Part shown: one piece after another, positions 11,683 through 25,167 of the stretch
Numbering within the stretch: position 1 is the first letter of the stretch
How the letters are laid out: the number at the start of each line of letters is the position of its first letter
Assembly (NCBI GenBank): GCA_009760885.1
Contig: CM019691.1
Span: 32,997,814 to 33,061,813 of the forward strand
Length of the DNA stretch: 64,000 bases
Direction: 5' to 3'
Origin: Achatina immaculata
Taxonomy: Eukaryota > Mollusca > Gastropoda > Stylommatophora > Achatinidae
Position numbers and translations under genes: made by a program
The notes under the pieces: generated by a model
Told to the model about the DNA's origin: nothing
Databases searched by the model: none
Seen by the model: only the letters and a program-made list of their open reading frames with translations

Positions 11683-12885
11683 GTTATTTAAAATAAATAA
11701 GTAAATACATGACAGAATATACAAGGACCTTTTTACGAAAACTACATTCATTAGCGAAATATTTTCAAATACATTTCTACTAAAACACAAGTAAACAAAG
11801 TATTTAACTATAATATATTTATGAAAATTTAAATTAAACCTTAAAGATGCGCTCTCACAAACCAACCAAACATACCTCAGCAAAAACTTCATCAATGGCC
11901 ACCTACCTCATCAAATCGTTCTAAATTACTCTTCTCCATCCGGTAGCTGGTTTCCAGCTGCAGGACTAGGTCGGAGGTTTCCTTCGCTTGTCTCTTGAGC
12001 ACGGCTAGAGGCGGAGGGGTCAGTGGGAGCTCTCCTGGGCTGAACCATTTCGACAACGGCTTGGATTCAATGGCGTAGATGCTCAGCACGTTTGGACTAG
12101 GCGTCTCTAGAAGAAGAAAGTGTAACATTAGACTATTACAAAGCTCTGACACGTCCCAGGAGCAACGAGCGGTCATGTTTCTCAAGCTTTTTTTTTGTTT
12201 TGTTTCCTCGTCATCTTTTCTATGCATCTCTGTTTATTCTTTTAAATGCCTCTTGTTCATCCTATCCAGATATGTGTGATCTCCTTCGCTGTCGTTTGCC
12301 TTGAGTTTTCCAACGATTGCCAGGTTCTATAACTTTTGAATTCTCGTGACGAGCTCAGAGAACTTCGATTATCTTGTCAGTGTTCTGTAATGTTAGTTTT
12401 CCGATGTTCTGAGACACTTTTTCTCAGAGAACTTCGATTATCTTGTCAGTGTTCTGTAATGTTAGTTTTCTGATGTTCTGAGACACTTTTTCTCAGAATT
12501 TACTTCACGACTGTCCGGTGTATGTCTCGCAGATTTTCGAATACTACATCACTAGCGCTTACAATTTCTTATTTACACGTTTGTTTATTGTTCTACTCAC
12601 CTAAATCCTTGTGCGAATAAACTACAGTATCAAACGAGTAAGACCAAACTCCACTCAGCTGTCTACAACTTATTTCTCTGTACTTAGACTGAAGCTGAAT
12701 AAGAACTCAGACTACGGGACTAGAAACTAGGTCACGGGGACAACACTCAGAGAAAAATAGAAATCATGGCACACAACTCAGAACACGAGACAGGAGCTGG
12801 ATGAAAGAACATTGCACAGAACCTAGATCACAGAACACGACATAGAAGCTGGATCACAGAATACAACACAGAAGCTGGATCACAG
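11683..12885. repeat. 1.2-kb segmental duplication, left copy (carries exon B2)
   Basis: Nearly the same sequence recurs at 13763-14955, including exon, splice sites, an internal 69-bp direct repeat (about 12354-12497, built around AACTTCGATTATCTTGTCAG) and the first minisatellite copies. The spacing between copies is 2068 bp. The internal 69-bp duplication is present in both copies and so is older. Confidence 0.93.
11907..12106 (-). CDS. MYCBPAP-like gene, candidate exon B2 (duplicate of B1)
   Basis: A 200-bp minus-strand exon with a strong acceptor (TTTCTTCTTCTAG just above 12106) and strong donor (GATGAG/GTAGGT at 11907/11906). It begins with two bases of a split codon and ends in phase 0, encoding 66 residues such as NVLSIYAIESKPLSKWF, PPPLAVLKRQAKE and MEKSNLERFDE. 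The start phase fits exon A (ends with one base) and the end phase fits exon C (starts in phase 0). A second copy with one base difference lies at 13975-14174. Function of this segment is unknown; the link to MYCBPAP rests on strand, order and phase, not on a recognised domain. Confidence 0.65.
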
Positions 12886-12887
12886 AA

Positions 12888-13330
12888 TGCAACACAGAAG
12901 CTGGATCACAGAATGCAACACAGAAGCTGGATCACAGAATGCAACACAGAAGCTGGATCACAGAATACAACACAGAAGCTGGATCACAGAATACAACACA
13001 GAAGCTGGATCACAGAATACAACACAGAAGCTGGATCACAGAATACAACACAGAAGCTGGATCACAGAATACAACACAGAAGCTGGATCACAGAATACAA
13101 CACAGAAGCTGGATCACAGAATACAACACAGAAGCTGGATCACAGAATACAACACAGAAGCTGGATCACAGAATACAACACAGAAGCTGGATCACAGAAT
13201 ACAACACAGAAGCTGGATCACAGAATACAACACAGAAGCTGGATCACAGAATACAACACAGAAGCTGGATCACAGAATACAACACAGAAGCTGGATCACA
13301 GAATACAACACAGAAGCTGGATCACAGAAC
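12888..13330 (+). repeat. Homogeneous 26-bp minisatellite block
   Basis: About 17 almost identical head-to-tail copies of the 26-bp unit (AAGCTGGATCACAGAATACA plus ACACAG). The very low divergence implies recent expansion or conversion. Confidence 0.95.
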
Positions 13331-13762
13331 ACAACACAAGCTGGATCAAAGAACACGACATAGAAGCTGGATCAAAAACCACGCCACTGGAGCTGAATCA
13401 CAGAGCACAACAATGAAGCTGGATCACAATACAAAATTCAGAACACAACGCAGAAGCTGAATCAAATAACACGACACAGAAGCTATATCACACCAAAAAA
13501 ACTCGGAACACGACACAGAAGTTGGATCACAGAATACGACACAGAACCCGGATCACAGAACACGACACAGAACCTGGATCACAGAACACGACACAGAAGC
13601 TGGATCACAGAATACGACACTGAAGCGGGATCACATAACATGACACTGAAGCTGATTCACAGAATACGACACAGAAGTTGGATCACAGAATAAGACATAG
13701 AAACTAGATCACAGAACGCAACATAGAAGCTGGATCACAGAACACGGCACGGAAGCTGAATC

Positions 13763-14955
13763 ACAACAAATAAATAAGTAAATAAATAACAGAATATACA
13801 AGCACCTTTTTACGAAAATTACATTCATTAGCGAAATATTTTCAAATACATTTCTACTAAAACACAAGTAAACGGAATATTTAACTATAATATATTTATG
13901 CAAATTTGAATTAAACCTTAAAGATGCGCTCTCACAAACATACCTCAGCAAAAACTTCATCAATGGCCACCTACCTCATCAAATCGTTCTAAATTACTCT
14001 TCTCCATCCGGTAGCTGGTTTCCAGCTGCAGGACTAGGTCGGAGGTTTCCTTCGCTTGTCTCTTGAGCACGGCTAGAGGCGGAGGGGTCAGAGGGAGCTC
14101 TCCTGGGCTGAACCATTTCGACAACGGCTTGGATTCAATGGCGTAGATGCTCAGCACGTTTGGACTAGGCGTCTCTAGAAGAAGAAAGTGTAACATTAGA
14201 CTATTACAAAGCTCTGACACGTCCCAGGAGCAACGAGCGGTCATGTTTCTCAAGCTTTTTTTTGTTTGTTTCCTCGTCATCTTTTCTATGCATCTCTGTT
14301 TATTCTTTTAAATGCCTCTTGTTCATCCTATCCAGATATGTGTGATCTCCTTCGCTGTCGTTTGCCTTGAATTTTCCAACGATTGCCAGGTTCTATAACT
14401 TTTGAATTCTCGTGACGAGCTCAGAGAACTTCGATTATCTTGTCAGTGTTCTGTAATGTTAGTTTTCCGATGTTCTGAGACACTTTTTCTCAGAGAACTT
14501 CGATTATCTTGTCAGTGTTCTGTAATGTTAGTTTTCTGATGTTCTGAGACACTTTTTCTCAGAATTTACTTCACGACTGTCCGGTGTATGTCTCGCAGAT
14601 TTTCGAATACTACATCACTAGCGCTTACAATTTCTTATTTACACGTTTGTTTATTGTTCTACTCACCTAAATCCTTGTGCGAATAAACTACAGTATCAAA
14701 TGAGTAAGACCAAACTCCACTCAGCTGTCTACAACTTTTTTCTCTGTACTTAGACTGAAGCTGAATAAGAACTCAGACTACGGAACTAGAAACTAGGTCA
14801 CGGCGCAACACTCAGAGAAAAATAGAAATCATGGCACACAACTCAGAACACGAGACAGGAGCTGGATGAAAGAACATTGCACAGAACCTAGATCACAGAA
14901 CACGACATAGAAGCTGGATCACAGAATACAACACAGAAGCTGGATCACAGAACAC
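13763..14955. repeat. 1.2-kb segmental duplication, right copy (carries exon B1)
   Basis: Partner of 11683-12885. Differences are few: small indels in poly-T, single substitutions, and a loss of ACCAACCA near the exon donor flank. Minisatellite lies on both sides, consistent with unequal exchange between repeats having copied the exon. Confidence 0.93.
13975..14174 (-). CDS. MYCBPAP-like gene, candidate exon B1
   Basis: Same 200-bp exon as 11907-12106 with intact acceptor (TTCTTCTAG) and donor (GATGAG/GTAGGT). The one exonic difference I see changes CCA to CCT in a Pro codon, which is silent. Because the exon enters with a split codon and leaves in phase 0, splicing B1 directly to B2 would shift the frame, so only one of the two can be used in a coding transcript. 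Either copy joins in frame to exon A and exon C. Confidence 0.65.
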
Positions 14956-15153
14956 GACACAGAAGCTATATCGCACCACAAAACTCAGAACACTACATAG
15001 AAACTATATCACACCACAAAACTCAGAACACTACATAGAAGCTATATCACACCACAAAATTCAGAACACGACACAGAAACTATATCACACCACAAAAATC
15101 AGAACACGACACAAGCTATATCACACCACAAAAATCAGAACGCGACACAGAAG

Positions 15154-18100
15154 CTGGTAAAATAAAATGGTGTAGTATGGTTTGTGCCAAGGCACGGCAC
15201 TAATTAAAGTACTTTGTAATTGTGTAAAGCCCCAACCCAAGCGATGAACTGCTTTTTCTTACTGTATGTACTGATTACATCTGAGGAATTTTAATGTGTA
15301 AGTGAGAATGTACACATCTCAACAGTTTGAGAACAATTAACACTCGAATTAATAATAGCAATTACACATATTTATTATGGGAAAAATGAGTAGTGAATAA
15401 GTGAGGATGTAGCAATAAATTGAGTAAACAGATGAATAATCAAACTCCTCTCCCGACGAGAACTATTTCGCCATATAGGGAGGGAATGGGCAACAACCAC
15501 TCTCAGCTAGGAAAAACAGGCATTCAACATGATGGAATAAGAACCAACTTACTAACTCACTGAAAATTTCATGGATCCTTACATACAATTTCACATGACC
15601 AAAAAATCGAATTTAAAAGTCCTCAAAAGTCTCAACAGAACTAATTCATATTTCTTCAGTTACACACTATTTCTAACAACTCATAGCTGAATCACAAATG
15701 TACACATTGGATCCATTCTAAAAAAAAACAAAAACTAACAGTTCACATTCTAGCATCCTACCTGAAACATCCTTCTCAGTTCAACCCTATATAATTAATT
15801 TTCGGTCATAGTGAATCTCAAACTACTAATCAGTCTAATCTTTATCATCCTTATCAAATCCTATGTAAGAGTTTAGTCCTTAAATATCAACTACAATCCC
15901 TATTCCTAAACCGTCCCGGAGATTCTATCTCGTGGATGATGAAAATCATGATTAAAACGTTTCTGTCTAAAATCTCAATCCGTGCAAAAATTACCTGTTT
16001 ATGACCTTGGACAATAAACTAAAAACAACATTCCTATTTTAAGCTGTTCTGTAACTAAAAACAACGAATTAAACAAACATGTCCTAAATAATTTTAGTTA
16101 ACTGTACAAAAAATCCCTTGCCTGGACATGGCAAGAAATGGCCTTCATTGTGTCAAACCTGACCTATAGTTGACCTGTGCTTTAAAAAAAAACTAAGGGC
16201 GCTAACCACTACACCAATCTAACATATAAATCACTGGATCGCAGAACACAACACATATAAGCTCCATCACAAAGCACAACATAGAAGCTTTATCACAGAA
16301 CATAACATAGAAGCTTTATCACAGAACACAACATACAAGATAGATCAAAACATACAATTCAGAACACAACACAGAAGCTTCATCACAGGACACAGCATAG
16401 AAACTGGAGCACCACAGAACACGACACAGAAGCTATATCACACCACAAAAATCAGAACACGACACAGAAGCTATATCATACCACAAAAATCAGAACACGA
16501 CACGGAAGCTATATCACACCACAAAAATCAGAACACGACACAGAAGCTGGTAAAATAAAATGGTGTAGTATGGTTTGTGCCAAGGCACGGCACTAATTAA
16601 AGTACTTCGTAATTGTGTAAAGCCCCAACCCAGGTGATGAACTGCTTTTTCTTACTGTATGTACTGATTACATCTGAGGAATTTTAATGTGTAAGTGAGA
16701 ACGTACACATCTCAACCGTTTGAGAACAATTAACACTCGAATTAATAATAGCAATTACACATATTTATTATGGGAAAAATGAGTAGTGAATAAGTGAGGA
16801 TGTAGCAATAAATTGAGTAAACAGATGAATAATCAAACTCCTCTCCCGACGAGAACTATTTCGCCATATAGGGAGGGAATGGGCAACAACCACTCTCAGC
16901 TAGGAAAAACAGGCATTCAACATGATGGAATAAGAACCAACTTACTAACTCACTGAAAATTTCATGGATCCTTACATACAATTTCACATGACCAAAAAAT
17001 CGAATTTAAAAGTCCTCAAAAGTCTCAACAGAACTAATTCATATTTCTTCAGTTACACACTATTTCTAACAACTCATAGCTGAATCACAAATGTACACAT
17101 TGGATCCATTCTAAAAAAAAACAAAAACTAACAGTTCACATTCTAGCATCCTACCTGAAACATCCTTCTCAGTTCAACCCTATATAATTAATTTTCGGTC
17201 ATAGTGAATCTCAAACTACTAATCAGTCTAATCTTTATCATCCTTATCAAATCCTATGTAAGAGTTTAGTCCTTAAATATCAACTACAATCCCTATTCCT
17301 AAACCGTCCCGGAGATTCTATCTCGTGGATGATGAAAATCATGATTAAAACGTTTCTGTCTAAAATCTCAATCCGTGCAAAAATTACCTGTTTATGACCT
17401 TGGACAATAAACTAAAAACAACATTCCTATTTTAAGCTGTTCTGTAACTAAAAACAACGAATTAAACAAACATGTCCTAAATAAATTGAGTAAACAGATG
17501 AATAATCAAACTCCTCTCCCGACGAGAACTATTTCGCCATATAGGGAGGGAATGGGCAACAACCACTCTCAGCTAGGAAAAACAGGCATTCAACATGATG
17601 GAATAAGAACCAACTTACTAACTCACTGAAAATTTCATGGATCCTTACATACAATTTCACGTGACCAAAAAATCGAATTTAAAAGTCCTCAAAAGTCTCA
17701 ACAGAACTAATTCATATTTCTTCAGTTACACACTATGTCTAACAACTCATAGCTGAATCACAAATGTACACATTGGATCCATTCTAAAAAAAAAACTAAC
17801 AGTTCACATTCTAGCATCCTACCTGAAACATCCTTCTCAGTTCAACCCTATATAATTAATTTTCGGTCATAGTGAATCTCAAACTACTAATCAGTCTAAT
17901 CTTTATCATCCTTATCAAATCCTACGTAAGAGTTTGGTCCTTAAATATCAACTACAATTCCTATTCCTAAACCGTCCCGGAGATTCTATCTCGTGGATGA
18001 TGAAAATCATGATTAAAACGTTTCTGTCTAAAATCTCAATACGTGCAAAAATTACCTGTTTATGACCTTGGACAATAAACTAAAAACAACATTCCTATTT

Positions 18101-18295
18101 TAAGCTGTTCTGTAACTAAAAATAACGAATTAAACAAACATGTCCTAAATAATTTTAGTTAACTGTACAAAAAATCACTTGCCTGGACATGGCAAGAAAT
18201 GGCCTTCAATGTGTCAAACCTGACCTATAGTTGACCTGTGCTTTAAAAAAAAAACTAAGGGCGCTAACCACTACACCAGTCTACCACATAAATTA
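15154..18295. repeat. Composite non-minisatellite block, about three partial copies
   Basis: Unit 1 spans 15154-16245; unit 2 starts at 16547 with the same CTGGTAAAATAAAATGGTGT edge. Unit 2 is cut at about 17483 and joined to a third partial copy starting at AATTGAGTAAACAG (offset 673 bp). The joint lies in an AATAA microhomology. Copies are nearly identical. The end of each full unit (near 16196-16222 and 18258-18284) reads on the minus strand as TGGTGTAGTGGTTAGCGC, like a tRNA-type A box, so part may be a SINE. No coding potential was recognised. Confidence 0.85.
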
Positions 18296-19716
18296 CTGGA
18301 TCGCAGAACACAACACATATAAGCTCCATCACAAAGCACAACATAGAAGCTTCATCACAGAACATAACATAGAAGTTTTATCACAGGACACAACATAGAA
18401 ACTGGAGCACCACAGAACACAACATAGAAGCTAGATCACAACACACATTACAGAACACAACATAGAAGCTTCGTCAAACAACACAGCATATAAGCTTCAT
18501 CACAGAACACAACATAGAAGCTTCATCACAGAGCAAAACATAGAAGCTTCATCACAGAACACAACATGAAGCTTTATCGCAGAACACAACATAGAATCTT
18601 CATCGTAGAACAGAATATAGAAGTTTCATCACAGAACACACCACAGAAGCTACATCACAGAACACAACATAGAAGCTACATCACAGAACACAACATAGAA
18701 GCTTCAACACAGAACATAACATAGAGGCTTCATCACAGAGCACAACATAGAAGCTACATCACAGAGCACAACATAGAAGCTACATCACAGAACACAACAT
18801 AGAAGCTTCATCACAGAGCACAACACAGAAGCTTCATCACAGAACACAACACAGAAGCTTCATCACAGAGCAAAACATAGAAGCTTCATCACAGAACACA
18901 ATATAAAAGCTTCATCACAGAACACAACATGAAGATTTATCGCAGAACACAACATAAAATCTTCATCGCAGAACAGAATACAGAAATTTCATCACAGAAC
19001 ACACCACAGAACCTTCATCACAGGATAAAACACAGAAGCTTCATCATAGAACACAACACAGAAGCTGGTTCACAGAACACGATAAAGGATCTGGTTCACA
19101 GAACATAACACAGAAGCTAATTCACAGAACACGATACAGACCTGGATCACAAACCTAAAAAAAAAAACACGACACAGAATCTGGACCCCAGAACACGACA
19201 TAGAAGCTGGATCACAGAACACGATATAGAAGCTGGATCGCAGAACACGACATAGAAGCTGGATCACAGAACACGTCATAGAAGCTGATCACAGAACACA
19301 ACATAGAAGCTGGATCACAGAACACAACATAGAAGCTGGATCACAGTACAAAATTCAGACGTTTTATCAAAGAGCAAGACACAGAATCTATATCACACTA
19401 CAAAACTCATAACACGGCACAGTAGGTGCATTACAGCAGAAAAATCAGAACACAACACAGAAACTTGATCACATAACACGACATAGAAGCTGGATCACAG
19501 AACACGACGTAGAAGCTGGATCATAGAACACGACACAGAAGTTGGATAACACAACACGACACAGAAGTTGGATCACACAACACGACACAGAAGCTGGATC
19601 ATAGAACACTAAATAGTTGCTGGATCAAAGAGCACGACATAGAAGCTGGATCGTGGAACTCGACACAGAACATGAAATAGAATCTGGATCAAAGAACGCA
19701 ACGCAGGACATAGAAG

Positions 19717-21060
19717 CTGCATCATAGAAAACGGCACAGAAGCTGGATCACAGAACACGACACAGAAGCTGGATCACAGAACACCACACGGAAGCTGGAT
19801 TACAGTACACGACATAGAAGCTGGATCATAGAACATGACATAAAAGCTGGGTCACAGAACACCACACGGAAGCTGGATCACAGGACACGTCAGAGAACCT
19901 GGATCAAAGAACACAACATAGAAACTGGATCAAAGAACACGACACAGAAGCTGGAGGAAAGAATAGTACCGAAGGGCTGGATTACAGAATACGACATGGA
20001 AGCTGGATCACAACACAAAATTCAGAACACGACACAGAAGCTAGATCACACCACAAAACTCAAAACAGCACACAGAAGCTGGATCACACCACAAAACTCA
20101 GAACACAACACAGATGCTGGATCACAAAACACGACACAGAAGCTGGATAACAGAATACGACATAGAAGCTGCATCATAGAACACAACACAAAAGCTGGAT
20201 CACACCACAAAACTTAGAACACCACACAGAAGCCGGATAACAGAACACGAAATAGAAGTTGAATAACAGAACACGATACATGAGTTGGATCACAGAACAC
20301 GTCACAGAAGCTAGACAACAGAACACGTCACAGAAGCTAGACAACAGAACACGACATAGAAGCTGTATCACAGAACAGGACATAGAAGCTGCATCATAGA
20401 AAACGGCACAGAAGCTGGATCACAGAACACGACACAGAAGCTGGATCACAGAACACCACACGGAAGCTGGATTACAGTACACGACATAGAAGCTGGATCA
20501 TAGAACATGACATAAAAGCTGGGTCACAGAACACCACACGGAAGCTGGATCACAGGACACGTCAGAGAACCTGGATCAAAGAACACAACATAGAAACTGG
20601 ATCAAAGAACACGACACAGAAGCTGGAGGAAAGAATAGTACCGAAGGGCTGGATTACAGAATACGACATGGAAGCTGGATCACAACACAAAATTCAGAAC
20701 ACGACACAGAAGCTAGATCACACCACAAAACTCAAAACAGCACACAGAAGCTGGATCACACCACAAAACTCAGAACACAACACAGATGCTGGATCACAAA
20801 ACACGACACAGAAGCTGGATAACAGAATACGACATAGAAGCTGCATCATAGAACACAACACAAAAGCTGGATCACACCACAAAACTTAGAACACCACACA
20901 GAAGCCGGATAACAGAACACGAAATAGAAGTTGAATAACAGAACACGATACATGAGTTGGATCACAGAACACGTCACAGAAGCTAGACAACAGAACACGT
21001 CACAGAAGCTAGACAACAGAACACGACATAGAAGCTGTATCACAGAACATGACATAGAAG
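19717..21060. repeat. 672-bp tandem duplication inside the minisatellite field
   Basis: The block beginning GCTGCATCATAGAAAACGGC at 19717 starts again at 20389 and continues for about 670 bp with virtually no change. This is a higher-order repeat made of diverged 26-bp variants. Confidence 0.9.
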
Positions 21061-22089
21061 CTGTATCATAGAACACGACATAGAAGCTGTATTACAGAAC
21101 ATGACATAGAAGCTGTATCATAGAACACGACACAGAAGCTGTATCACAGAACATGACATAGATAGAGCTGTATCATAGAACACGACACAGAAGCTGTATC
21201 ACAGGACACGACATAGAAGCTAGACAACAGAACACGACATAGAAGCTAGACAACAGAACACGACATAGAAGCTAGACAACAGAACACGACATAGAAGCTA
21301 GACAACAGAACACGACATAGAAGCTAGACAACAGAACACGACATAGAAGCTAGACAACAGAACACGACACAGAAGCTAGACAACAGAACACGACATAGAA
21401 GCCAGATCACAGAACACGACATAGAAGCTAGACAACAGAACACGACACAGAAGCTAGACAACAGAACACGACACAGAAGCTAGACAACAGAACACGACAT
21501 AGAAGCTAGACAACAGAACACGACATAGAAGCTAGACAACAGAACACAACACAGAAGCTAGACAACAGAACACGACATAGAAGCTAGACAACAGAACACG
21601 ACATAGAAGCTAGACAACAGGACACGACACAGAAGCTAGATAACAGAACACGACATAGAAGCTAGACAACAGAACACGACATAGAAGCTAGACAACAGAC
21701 CACGACATAGAAGCTGTATCACAGAACATGACATAGAAGCTGAAACACAGAAAACGACATAGAATTTGGATCATAGGACACGACACAGAAGCTGGATCAG
21801 AGAACAATACATAGAAGCTGGATCAGAACACCAAACTCATAGCAAGACACAGGACTTGGATCACAGAACACAACACAAAAGTTGGGGCACACATCACGAC
21901 AGAGAAGCCGGATCACAGAACAGGACACAGAAACCGGATCACAGAACACGACACAGGAGCTGGATCACAGAGCACGACACAGAAGCTAGATCACAGAACA
22001 CGACAGAGAAGCCAGATCACAGAACACGACACGGAAGCTGGGCCACAGAACACGACACAGGACCTGGATCACATAAAACAACATAGAAG

Positions 22090-22760
22090 CTGTGGCACAG
22101 AACACGACATACAAACTGGATCACAGTACACAAATAAAAACAGGACACACAAGCTGGATCACAGTACACAGATAAAAACAGGACACACAAACTGGATCAC
22201 AGTACACAAATAAAAACAGGACACACAAGCTGGATCACAGTACACAAATAAAAACAGGACCCACAAGCTGGATCACAGTACACAAATAAAAACAGGACAC
22301 ACAAGCTGGATCACAGTACAAAAATAAAAACAGGACCCACAAGCTGGATCACAGTACACAAATAAAAACAGGACACACAAGCTGGATCACAGTACACAAA
22401 TAAAAACAGTATATAGAAGCTGGATCACAGTACACAAATGAAAACAGGACACACAAGCTGGATCACAGTACACAACTAAAAACAGGACATATAAGCTGGA
22501 TCACAGTACACAAATGAAAACAGGACACACAAGCTGGATCACAGTACACAACTAAAAACAGGACATATAAGCTGGATCACAGTACACAAATAAAAACAGG
22601 ACATATAAGCTGGATCACAGTACACAAATGAAAACAGGACACACAAGCTGGATCACAGTACACAACTAAAAACAGGACATATAAGCTGGATCACAGTACA
22701 CAAATGAAAACAGGACACACAAGCTGGATCACAGTACAAAAATAAAAACACGATGCAGAA
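22090..22760 (+). repeat. 38-bp minisatellite sub-array
   Basis: About 17 copies of a 38-bp unit, AAGCTGGATCACAGTACACA followed by AATAAAAACAGGACACAC, which is the 26-bp core enlarged by a 12-bp AAATAAAAACAG-type segment. Variants (AATGAAAAC, AACTAAAAAC) alternate, indicating multi-copy duplications. Confidence 0.9.
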
Positions 22761-25167
22761 GCTGGACTCCAGAACACGACACATGAGCTGGATCACAGAC
22801 CACGAAACAGAAGCTGGATCACAGAACTCGATACAGAAGCTGGATCACAGACCACGAAACAGAAGCTGGATCACAGAACTCGATACAGAAGCTGGATCAC
22901 AGAACTCGATACAGAAGCTGGATCACAGAACTCGATACAGAAGCTGGATCACAGAACAAGACATAGAAGCAGGATCCCAACACAAAATTCTGAACACGAA
23001 AAAGACGTTTCATCAAAAAACACGACACAGAATCTATATCACACCACAAAACTCATAACACAGCACAGAAGGTGGATCACAGCAGAAAACTCAGAACACG
23101 ACACAGAAGCTGGATCATAGAACACGACACAAAAACTTGATCACAGAACATGACATAGAGGCTGGATCACAGAACATGACACAAAAGCTGCATCAAAGAA
23201 CGCAACGCCGAAACTCGATAAAAGAACACGACACATAAGCTGGAACATAAAGCACTAAATAGTTGCTGGATCAACGAACACGACATAGAAGCTGCATCGC
23301 GAAACTCGACACAGAAGCTGGTTAACACAACACGACATAGAAGATGGTTCACATAACATGACAGAGAAGCTGGATCACAGAACATGACATAGAAGCTAGA
23401 TCACAGAACACGACACAGAAGCTGGATCATAGAACATGAATTAGAATCTGGATCTAAGAACGCAGCGCAGAAATTGGATAAAAGAACACGACATAGAATC
23501 TGGATTATAGAACACGACATAGAGGCTGGATCACAGAACACGAAATAGGAGCTTGATCACAGAACACGACACGGAAGTTGGATTACAGAATACGACATAG
23601 AAGCTGGATCACAGGTCACATCAAAGAGCTTGGATCAAAGGACACAACATAGAAACTGGATCAAAGACAGAACACGACACAGGGGCTAGATCACAGAACA
23701 CGACATAGGGGCTTGATCACAGAACACGACACAGGGGCCGGATCACAGAACACAACACAGAAGTTGGATTACAGAATACGACATAGAAGCTGGATCACAG
23801 GTCACATCAAAGGGCTTGGATCAAAGGACACAACATAGAAACTGGATCAAAGAACACGACACAGAAGATGGATCATAGAACATTAAATAGTTGCTGGATC
23901 AAAGAGCGCGACATAGAAGCTAAATAAGAACAGAAAATTCACAACAGGACACAGAAGCTGGATCACATCAGAAAACTCAGAACAGCACACAGGAGTTGGA
24001 TCACAGAACACGACATACAACCTCGATAGCATAACACGACACTGAAGCTGGGGCACAGAACACGACACAGAAACTGGGGCATAGAACACGACGCAGAAAC
24101 TAGATCAAAGAACACGACACAGAAGCTAGATCACAGAACACGACACAGAAACTGAGGCACAGAACAAGACACAGAAACTGAGGCACAGAACACGACACAG
24201 AAACTGAGGCACAGAACACGACACAGAAGCTAGATCACAGAACACGACACAAAAGCTAGATCACAGAACACGACACAGAAACTAGGGCACAGAACACGAC
24301 ACAGAAACTAGGGCACAGAACACGTCACAGAAACTGGGACACAGAACACGACACAGAAACTAGGGCACAGAACACGACACAGAAACTGGGACACAGAACA
24401 CGTCACAGAAACTGGGGCACAGAACACGAAACACAGAAACTGGGGCACAGAACACGAAACACAGAAACTGGGGCACAGAACACGACACAGAAACTGGGGC
24501 ACAGAACATGACATAGAAACTGGGGCACAGAACACGACACAGAAGCCAAATCACAGAACACAACAGAGAAGCCGGATCACAGAACACAACACAGGATCTG
24601 GATCACAGAACACGACACAGAAGCTGGGGCACAGAACACGACACAGAGGCCAGATCACAGAACATGACAGTGAAGCCGGATCACAGAACACGACACAGAA
24701 GCCGGATCACATCACGAACCTCACAGCACAAAATTCAGAACATGATACAGGAGCTTGATCACAGCACAAAATCCAGAACATGATACAGGAGCTGGATCAC
24801 AGCACAAAATTCAGAACATGATACAGGAGCTGGATCACAGCACAAATTTCAGAACATGATACAGGAGCTTGGTCACAGCACAAAATTCAGAACATGATAC
24901 AGGAGCTAGATCACAGAACACGACGCAGGAACTGGGGCACAGAACACGACGCAGGAACTGGATCACATAAAACGACAGGACGCTGTATCAGACAACGAAA
25001 AACTGATATCACAGACTGCCACACCAGATAAGAATGTGCACGTTGCATAAATTAAGGTAAGAAATTCTGTGAAACCCCAAATATGTCTGTCTGGACCATG
25101 AACTCATTCATAGTTTATACATCAATTTTCACAGTATTTATGTAAACCTCATTCAAGTTTACTTTAC

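Larger units (their letters stand above)
12720..25010 (+). repeat. Giant 26-bp minisatellite field (about 12 kb), with interruptions
   Basis: Variants of a 26-bp unit containing AAGCTGGATCACAGAA and ACGACACAG fill most of this interval. The interval is broken by the second exon B segment (13763-14955) and the composite block at 15154-18295. Local arrays have their own consensus: near-perfect copies at 12888-13330, TAGACAACAG forms at 21220-21715, a longer 38-bp form at 22090-22760, and ACTGGGGCACAGAA forms at 24090-24560. The unit lacks stops in many frames and 26 is not a multiple of 3, so long ORFs appear in several frames as artefacts. It lies in introns of the minus-strand MYCBPAP-like gene. 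Confidence 0.95.

Noticed and set aside
12887..13460. Three overlapping plus-strand ORFs of 158-173 codons with repeated 'TEAGSQNTTQKLDHR' peptides
   Set aside because: They are translations of the 26-bp minisatellite in all three frames; 26 is not a multiple of 3, so each frame cycles through the same peptides. No start context, splice sites or domain.
19996..24587. Many ORFs of 65-106 codons on both strands rich in Cys/Val/Leu or Asp/His/Arg
   Set aside because: Same minisatellite artefact; the Cys-rich minus-strand ones (VFCDPASMSCS-like) are not cysteine-rich secreted proteins.
4608..25010. CRISPR-like array
   Set aside because: Repeats are contiguous minisatellites without unique spacers of constant length, in eukaryotic DNA.
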